A stretch of 64,000 nt of DNA, from contig NC_084939.1 in the NCBI RefSeq assembly GCF_958298935.1, positions 9,563,501 through 9,627,500 on the forward strand, written 5' to 3'. Below, piece after piece: positions 58,171 through 64,000 of this stretch. How positions within the stretch are numbered: the stretch's first letter is position 1; every line of letters starts with the position of its first letter. Source of the DNA: Phragmites australis. Lineage: Eukaryota > Streptophyta > Magnoliopsida > Poales > Poaceae. Made by a program: the position numbers and the translations under genes. The notes under the pieces are model-generated. The model saw only the letters and a program-made list of their open reading frames with translations. It searched no databases and was not told the DNA's origin.

Positions 58171-58344
58171 TGAAAGAGCTTTGGAATGGAACTCACGATT
58201 GTATTCAGAGTGATTCAGTCTTATATCCACGAGTACATGAGCACGTTTGTGCTAGTCTGGAGACCGGGCGTGCAGATAGCTCCTCCACGTCCTGAAGAAT
58301 AGGTCGATGGCAGCTGAGAGTTGAGCGAATGAATCGCTCTAAAA
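58171..58344 (-). repeat. 3' LTR of the copia element
   Basis: Shares TGAAAGAGCTTTGGAATGG and the GAGCGAATGAATCGCTCT inverted block with the right LTR. Compared with it, about 40-50 bp (AACCTAACTAATTCC region) are absent. The end next to the internal region is AAAA instead of AACA. Confidence 0.88.
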
Positions 58345-58389
58345 CCCCGCCACAGTTGAAGCATCATCCGCGCTGATGCACAAAATGGA

Positions 58390-59018
58390 ACGAATTTCTC
58401 TGAACGCCGTTGAAGGAAGTCCCTTTGTCATCACATCTGCGAGCTGCTAGCTTGTTGGCACGTGAAGAATCCTGAGCGCGCCCGTGGCGACCTTCTCGCG
58501 AACGAAGCCAATGTCCAACTCAACATGTTTTGTTTGCTTGTGATGAACTGGATTAGAAGCCATGTAGACGGATGAAATGTTATCACAATATAGTATAGTG
58601 GCCGACGTGATGTTGCAATGCAGCTCGCCAAGAAGTTGTCGAAACCTTATACATTCTGCAACAGCGTTTGCCACACAGCTCGGTACTCGGAGTCTGCTGA
58701 GCATCAGGAAATTGTTGTCTGATGCTTAGAGGACCAGGATACCAGATTACCGGCGAGATAAATGCAGTAGCTTGAAGTAGAACGCCGTATATTTGGACAT
58801 CCAGCCCAATCGGTATCTGAGTATACTGTGAGATCGAGTGAGTTGGAAACAAAGATGGTGAGGCCGAGTGAAGAGGTCCCGTGAATGTAATGGAGAATTC
58901 CCTTGACCAGAGCCATGTGATAGGCTCGTGCATATGCAGACAAGCCTGCTGGACGACGTATGCAATGTCAGGACAAGTCATCGTCAAGTATTGAAGGGCA
59001 CTAGTCATGCTTCAGTAA
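58390..59018 (-). pseudogene. copia RNase H and end of RT
   Basis: ALQYLTMTCPDIAYVVQQ is the RT/RNase H junction; VYSDTDWAGCPNIRRSTSSY and ATILYCDNISSVYMASNPV, then KHVELDIGFVREKV are copia RNase H landmarks. Frames alternate because of small indels around 58680-58720. A TGA stop lies just before the MITE where family members have YRS (CGA to TGA). Confidence 0.85.
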
Positions 59019-59424
59019 GAGTGTGTTTGGTTGCCTTATGAGGTCTCGTATAGCTGCATCGTATATCCTGAATGAGGGAAAGCAGGATGGGGGAGCTGTA
59101 TTTTAGAAAAGAAGAGTGTTTGGTTGGTTGGATGAGCGGATGCATGTTGAATTTGAGTTTGTGTTTGGTATATTGAATCTGAGGTTGCATGAGGGGGTCA
59201 TTGCCGCTAACAAGTGGGCCCAGCGCTACAGTACCTGCATCCAGCGAGCTTGCATGCCAGTGAAGCTCGAATCAGTCGCACGAGCGGATGCAGCATCTGG
59301 GCGTATATTTGCACGAGCGGATGCAACGCTGCATGGGTCCTGCATCCAACCAAACGCAGCTCTCCGGCGATTTGTACGCACGAGCTGATGCTGCACGGGC
59401 GGAGCACCCCATCCAAACACACCC
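59019..59424. mobile_element. PIF/Harbinger (Tourist-like) MITE in copia RT, 406 bp
   Basis: Terminal inverted repeats GAGTGTGTTTGGTTG and (right end reversed) GGGTGTGTTTGGATG. The 3-bp duplication TAA (59016-59018 and 59425-59427) is the PIF/Harbinger signature. Removal joins SSSDGAHFRDLSY to the ALQYLT segment. Internal subrepeats GCACGAGCGGATGCA occur near 59280-59330. Same family as 13856-14274. Confidence 0.88.
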
Positions 59425-59427
59425 TAA

Positions 59428-60302
59428 TATGACAGATCACGGAAATGTGCACCATCAGAACTGGAGAGCTTGGACTTGATGTCAATATGTGTCGAAATTG
59501 GTTTGCAATTGAGCATACCAGTGCGTTCCAGCAAGTCCTCGGCATATTTTGCTTGGGATAGAAAGAAACTGGCAGAGGATCGAGTGACATGTATGCCGAG
59601 GAAATAATGGAGGGGACCCAAATCTTTAACATCAAATTCGAACTGAAGATGCGTCATGACATGGGATAGCAAGGTGCGAGAGCTGGCAGTGAAGATCATA
59701 TCATCCATGTATAGGAGAAGAAAGACCATGTCGGCACCCCGTCGAAGTACAAAGAGGGATGAATCAAAGTGATGTGGTGATGAACGATGTGAACCTCATG
59801 AACCATGCACGAGGCACCTGTTTGAGGCTATAAAGGGATTTGGACAAAAGGCATACATCGTTCGGCTGAGCTTGATCAATGAATCCAATGGGTTGCTAAT
59901 AATATACTCGCTCATTGAGCGTCCCATAAAGAAAGGAATTGGAAACATCCAATTGATGGCATGGCCAACGACGAGAAGCAACTATGGCGAGGACAGTGAG
60001 AATTGTCACTGGTTTTACCACAGGGCTGAAGGTATCACCGAAATCCACACTGGGTGTTGTGTGAATCCATGGACTACCCATCAAGCTTTGTAGTGCTCCA
60101 AGCTCCCATCCGAACGAAGTTTATGATGAAACATCCATTTGCCGGTCACAACATTGGCATTGGCTGGACATGGAACTAGCTTCCAAGTGCGGTTGTCCTG
60201 AAGGGCATCAAACTCCATCTGCATAGCGGCGTGCCAGTTGGGATCGCGGAGAGCAGAGCGAGCCAAAGAAGGTAGTGGCGAGATGTTATTACTAGTGGTC
60301 AT
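59428..60302 (-). pseudogene. copia reverse transcriptase, degenerate
   Basis: LARSALRDPNWHAAMQMEFDAL, NRTWKLVPCP, VTGKWMFHHKLRSDG, VDFGDTFSPVVKPVT and the catalytic LLLYMDDMIF (YxDD) are present in order, as are LGPLHYFLGIHV and SQAKYAEDLL. Stops and shifts at 60080-60100, 59895 and 59730-59790. Confidence 0.9.
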
Positions 60303-60659
60303 AAGTCATGCATATTTAGGATTGGGCTTTTGAATTCTAGCACGACCGCGAGTAACCATGTGGTGGCTAGGTGCTGGTGCAGATGCAGAGGCGAAGGAGG
60401 AAGGCGGCGTTGTGGAGGGAGCACCGGAAACCGAAGTGGCAGAATGGGAGGGAAAATCTTGTTCAGATGTCAATATAGGGGAGGATGATATGTGTGGGGA
60501 TGGTGGGTGAGCAGCTGCGCAGTTGGGGAAGGATCCATGTGAGTCTGATGACCAGTTGGCTGCTGATTTGCTATTGTCAGATGAGCTACAATGAATGGGA
60601 AGCGTTGCAGCTGGAGGGCCTGATCATCTTATGGCGAGAACTGGCGCAACTACTGCAAC

Positions 60660-61640
60660 TCAGAAGCTCGGCGAATTTGTTCAAAAGGGATGTAGGTTTA
60701 ATGAAACAGAACATGCTGAGTTGTGATCACCCATCGTGTGACCGGATTATAGCAACGATACCCTCGATGTTCTGCCAGATAGCCCAAAAAGATGCACACT
60801 GCAGAGCGGGGAGCCAATTTGTGCAGAGAGACAGAGGAGAGATTGGGAAAGCAGAGACAACCAAACACCCGCAAATGATCGTATGTGGGAGGATGGCCAA
60901 ACATGAGCTCATAAGGGTTTTTGGAACCAGTGGCTGCGCAAGAACCTTGATTGAGGAGATATGTGGATGTAGCAAGAGCCTCAACCTAGAAACCCAGAGG
61001 CAAATGGGAATGGAATTATAATGCATGAATGCTGTCATTGATCACGCGAATAATGTGTTTGGCCTTCCTATTTTGTTGTGAAGTGTATCGGCATGAAAGG
61101 TGCAAGGAATGATGTGTGTGGAGAAAAAAGAGCGCAGCGCGTGGTTATCAAATTCACGACCATTGTCAGTTTGCAGGGACAAAATATAGCTGAGAAATTG
61201 AGTGTGGACATAAGCATGAAAATGCAGTAAAGTAGACAGAACATTAGACTTTTAGCACAGTGGAAAAGTCCAAACATAATGTGAGTAATTATCCAAAAGA
61301 ACCAAGTAATATTTGAAGCCGGAAACGCTAACAGAAGGAGAGGTCCAAACATCAGCATGGATAACTTGGAAAGGAAAGAAACTTGTAGAAGTGGAAGAAG
61401 AAAACGACAACCGTACATGTTTACCCAATTGGTAAGCATGACAAGTATGTAAAGAGGATTTATTACATGAAAAATTGAAGGAACAAAGGGTGCTATCTAG
61501 AATCTTGAAACCGGGATGCCTGAGCCGCTGGTGCCAAAGATCAGTGGACGAAGCATTGGCATAGAGGTTGATTGTTGTTGTCGAAGGAAGAGGATAAAGC
61601 TCGCCAGTGCTGTTACATCGGAGGATCACCTTCCGTGTTT
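60660..61640 (-). pseudogene. copia integrase with GAG-pre-integrase domain, degenerate
   Basis: LWHQRLRHPGFKIL with HTCHAYQLGKHVRL forms the zinc-binding H-H-C-C; FFPFQVIHADVWTSPS is the core start with its Asp, followed by YYLVLLDNYSHYVWTFPL and LQTDNGREFDNHALRSFF. The end has FGHPPTYDHLRVFGCLCFP and FLGYLAEHRGYRCYN. Shifts near 61250 and 60910-61070. Confidence 0.9.
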
Positions 61641-61699
61641 GAAGATCCTTGATGGAAAACCCAAAAGAGTCAAACTCGATAGTAATAGGATTGTCGCGA

Positions 61700-62290
61700 A
61701 TAAGGGCTCAAACAGAAACAAGATTTTTGATCAGATGAGGCGAAAACATAATGTTGTTGAGTTGTAAGGAGCCGAACTGTGTGGAAATAATAGACTTGCG
61801 GGTGTGAGTAACAGGGATAGTGTAACCATTTCCGACAATAATGTGAGGTGAAGAGTGGGATGGGAGGAGAGAATAAAGAATACCCGGATTAGATGCAAGG
61901 TGGGGAGGTGGCGCTGGTGTTGAAATACCGATCTGATGTACTGATTGGTGCAGATGTAGAGACGCCGGCACTTTGGAGAGCGTGAGGAGGAGGTGTTGAT
62001 GTGGACACCGAGGGCAAACTTTCCGAAAACAGTGTTGAAAAATACTCATCACTAATTGTAGTTTGATTCCGAGAGGTCAAGTGTGATGGGGACATGGGAT
62101 TGAATGTTAACCATTTGGATTGTGAAGGAGGGAGCACACTGAGGAATGGGTGGTGTGAAGTGACCGCCATTGTTGTGCTCGAGGGAGGAGGGAGGGGAAG
62201 ATGAAGCTGAGGTCGCAAAGGTGGTCATGGCAGCGGAAGAGGAGGGCGCGAGCATACTATCGATTGCAGATTGAGCCCGCTCGGACACCA
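61700..62290 (-). pseudogene. copia gag N-terminus fused to protease-region remnant
   Basis: 62290-62052 encodes a Ser/Ala-rich start and ends ITLDLSESNYN, the usual beginning of the copia gag core, but the core never follows: the frame passes into a Ser/Pro linker and then IIVGNGYTIPVTHTRKS and LNNIMFSPHLIKNLVSV, the stretch just before the integrase. So most of gag and the protease active site are deleted. Confidence 0.8.
62274..62290 (-). other. copia primer-binding site
   Basis: TGGTGTCCGAGCGGG on the minus strand starts at the LTR boundary; it differs from TGGTATCAGAGC by two or three bases. Confidence 0.6.
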
Positions 62291-62500
62291 TGAAAGAGCT
62301 TTGGAATGGAACTCACGATTGTATTGAGAGTGATTTATAGTCTTATATAATATAGACAAGTGCATGAGCATGTTTGTGCTAGTCAACCTAACTAATTCCT
62401 AGCTGAACGCTAACAGAAAAACAGACGCTCTGAAGGAGTCTGGAGGCCAGGCGTGCACATAACTCCTCCACGTCCTTTGAGCGAATGAATCGCTCTAACA
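62291..62500 (-). repeat. 5' LTR of the copia element
   Basis: 210 bp, TGAAAGAGC...CGCTCTAACA on plus. TCTTATATAATATAG near 62340 could be the TATA region in element sense. Target-site duplication GGTAG follows at 62501. Confidence 0.92.
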
Positions 62501-62505
62501 GGTAG

Positions 62506-62943
62506 GATGGGCATTTTAAAGGTAGACTCACAGTCAGACCTCACGGAATCGAAGGCGGTGGCATTTTGGGGGCATAGAATTTAAACACTAATGGGAAACG
62601 TGTGGTTGCATTGGTAATTACGGGATCGGGTAAGTTTACAATGACATTTAAGGTTTTTTTTTTGAAACAATTGGCTTTAGATGATTGGGCAGACTTCATC
62701 AACATGATTTACTGCGCATTTTTATGTCGAAAATGGGCCCAAAATATGTCAGAATTCTGATGATATCTTCTTTTCAATGGCCCGGAAATAATAACAAACC
62801 AACTGTGTGACAGTCCATCAGAAAATTACTACTAGGCCAAAGCCCAAGAATTCTGCGTGTATGGCCACGTCGCTCTGCTGTGCGTTTCGAGAGAGCTCCA
62901 GACACTCCCCCGGCCGTCTAGCTGTCCGCCAATGATTGCCCAG
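62506..62943. other. spacer and TPK 3' flank
   Basis: 62506 continues the sequence interrupted at 58165. 62560-62690 is AT-rich and could be transposon-derived (GGTGGCATTTTGGGGGCAT). 62830-62943 probably holds the TPK 3' UTR. No gene recognised. Confidence 0.4.
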
Positions 62944-64000
62944 CTAACCGGGCTGCGCCACGATGAGGTCATGCGGCGAGAGGGTGCCGGAGCTGTCGGC
63001 GTCGAGCTTGTCGAACTCCTCCAGGAACTCGGTGATCTCCTCCTGGCTGATCTTCCCCAGCTCCTTGAGCTTGTACAGCACGAATTCCGCTGCCCCAACC
63101 CGGCTATCGCCGTCGAGGTCCGCCGCCTCGAGGTCCGTGTTGGTGATCCGCCGCGTGAGGACCCATCGCGCCAGCGCTCTCTGCCGCCGCTCCGTGCACA
63201 GCTCCGCAGCGTACAGGGAGAAGAGAGCCACCACCACCGTGCTCACCGTGATCCACGCCGCCGCGAACGCGCGCCCGCCCGCCGAGGTGAAGCTCCGGTC
63301 GCCGTACCCGAGCGTCGTCACCGTCGCGCACACGCAGTAGAAGGCGTCCACGGGGCGCATCCCTTCCGCCTTCACCAGGAACGTCGTCCCGGCAGCGAGC
63401 GACACGGCCAGAAGCGCGGCGGAGGTGTAGAGCTTGTACTGGATCTTGTTCGCCTCCATGGCGCGCAGCGTCTTGGCCTGGTCCGCGTCGTGGAGGTGGA
63501 TCGCGCGGAAAAGGAGCGCCTCCTGCTTCTCGACGAGGTAGTCGGCAGCCTTGCTGAGGAAGGTGCCGAAGAGGGCCACGCCGGCGAAGGCGAAGGCGCA
63601 GGCGAGCAGCTTAGCGGCGTCGCTGGCCGGGACGAGGTCGCCGTACCCGACAGTCGTCATGGTGACCACGCAGAAGTAGAGCGCGTCCAGGGTGCGGCTC
63701 GCGGTGCGGTCGCCGGACATCTGGTCCATCGCGAGGTAGAAGGCGGTGGTCCCGGCGAGGAGGTAGGCGAGCAGGAGGATGCCGACGAGCCGGAAGCTCG
63801 GGCGCGCGCCCCTGAACAGCTCCCCGGGAGGCACCGTCGACGAGGCGGCGCCCGCGGCTTGCGGTCGCACGTCCTGGCTCCGTGGAGGGGCTTCTTGCGC
63901 GGCGTCAGAGGAAGGCGCCGTCCTGCAGCGCCTGAATCTCCTCGCCCCTCTCGGCGGCGGCTTCTTTTGCGGGGCGTTAGGAGGGTCGCCGTCCTGTAAA
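62944..64000 (-). CDS. two-pore potassium channel (TPK/KCO family), 5' end outside window
   Basis: Minus-strand frame open from the window edge to a TAG at 62944-62946, about 351 visible residues. The visible N-terminus (LQDGDPPNAPQKK, then RRFRRCRTAPSSD) is typical a few residues after the start, so only a short piece is missing. RCRTAP fits a mode-1-like 14-3-3 binding site. Four hydrophobic segments surround two pore loops with filters TTVGYGDLVP (about 63643) and TTLGYGDRSF (about 63305), both the K+-selective GYGD. The C-terminus has two EF-hands (DLDGDSRVGAAEF and DADSSGTLSPHDL). The family conducts K+ across the vacuolar membrane, is activated by Ca2+ and is modulated by 14-3-3. It is a single exon within the window, very GC-rich. 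Confidence 0.95.
   Translation of the reverse strand, partial: LQDGDPPNAPQKKPPPRGARRFRRCRTAPSSDAAQEAPPRSQDVRPQAAGAASSTVPPGELFRGARPSFRLVGILLLAYLLAGTTAFYLAMDQMSGDRTASRTLDALYFCVVTMTTVGYGDLVPASDAAKLLACAFAFAGVALFGTFLSKAADYLVEKQEALLFRAIHLHDADQAKTLRAMEANKIQYKLYTSAALLAVSLAAGTTFLVKAEGMRPVDAFYCVCATVTTLGYGDRSFTSAGGRAFAAAWITVSTVVVALFSLYAAELCTERRQRALARWVLTRRITNTDLEAADLDGDSRVGAAEFVLYKLKELGKISQEEITEFLEEFDKLDADSSGTLSPHDLIVAQPG

Larger units (their letters stand above)
58171..62500 (-). mobile_element. Ty1/copia retrotransposon, 4.3 kb, gag-deleted and MITE-disrupted
   Basis: LTRs 58171-58344 (174 bp) and 62291-62500 (210 bp) start TGAAAGAGC and the right one ends CTCTAACA. A perfect 5-bp target-site duplication GGTAG is at 58166-58170 and 62501-62505. 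On the minus strand a primer-binding site (TGGTGTCCGAGCGGG) follows the right LTR, and a GGCGGGG tract precedes the left LTR. Order is gag remnant, protease/GAG-pre-integrase, integrase, RT, RNase H: the copia order. Many stops; non-autonomous. Confidence 0.93.

Noticed and set aside
62857..63999. 380-codon plus-strand open frame
   Set aside because: It is the antisense shadow of the TPK coding sequence, which has both pore filters and two EF-hands on the minus strand.
1..64000. CRISPR arrays, operons, riboswitches or other prokaryotic systems
   Set aside because: The tandem repeats present (30, 42, 79, 108 and 128 bp) have no spacers, and all recognisable genes are plant nuclear or retroelement genes.

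Overview
The window looks like a grass (Poaceae) nuclear chromosome segment. The support is three intron-containing or plant-type genes with GC-rich first exons, Tourist/hAT-type MITEs, an Au-SINE-like tail, a Helitron with grass-type termini, and nested Ty3/gypsy and Ty1/copia LTR retrotransposons. There are no prokaryotic features. No species call is possible from sequence alone.

Layout. (1) 1-5172: left-truncated minus-strand chromovirus-type gypsy element (protease, gag, leader, 2.8-kb LTR). (2) 6462-13301: a nine-exon minus-strand RabGAP gene of the TBC1D13 type, 427 aa, every exon junction in frame. Its intron 7 carries a 2.05-kb non-autonomous LTR element with 104-bp LTRs and a perfect TAGAT target-site duplication; intron 2 carries a short SINE tail. 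(3) About 14311-37473: a 23-kb block of retroelement sequence just upstream of the TBC gene. It begins in the second half of an LTR and ends in the first half of an LTR of the same family, and it is flanked on both sides by the same host sequence (TBC exon 1 plus promoter; the second copy, 37473-38046, is decayed). Inside it are gag/protease remnants, an inverted LTR, a copia-type LTR, a PF04195-like retroelement protein with a 14-residue coiled-coil repeat, an F-box/DUF295-like pseudogene, and a complete 11.7-kb chromovirus (24357-36064, TSD AAAGG) that splits the F-box pseudogene in frame. (4) 38167-39366: a three-level nest, a hAT MITE inside a solo LTR inside a Tourist-like MITE. (5) 40120-44932: PIG-T, the GPI-transamidase subunit, five exons, 652 aa, minus strand. 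(6) 45-57 kb: gypsy, copia and Helitron debris, a MITE, then about 5 kb of AT/pyrimidine-rich sequence with degenerate 140-160-bp repeats and a 1.35-kb polypyrimidine tract. (7) 58171-62500: a minus-strand copia element (TSD GGTAG) disrupted by a 406-bp MITE (TSD TAA). (8) 62944-64000: 3' part of a two-pore K+ channel (TPK) gene, minus strand, start just outside the window.

The three host genes (TBC-RabGAP, PIG-T, TPK) are all on the minus strand and unrelated in function: vesicle traffic, GPI-anchor attachment, vacuolar K+ flux. Without the insertions TBC and PIG-T would be close neighbours. Everything else is transposon-derived or unassigned.
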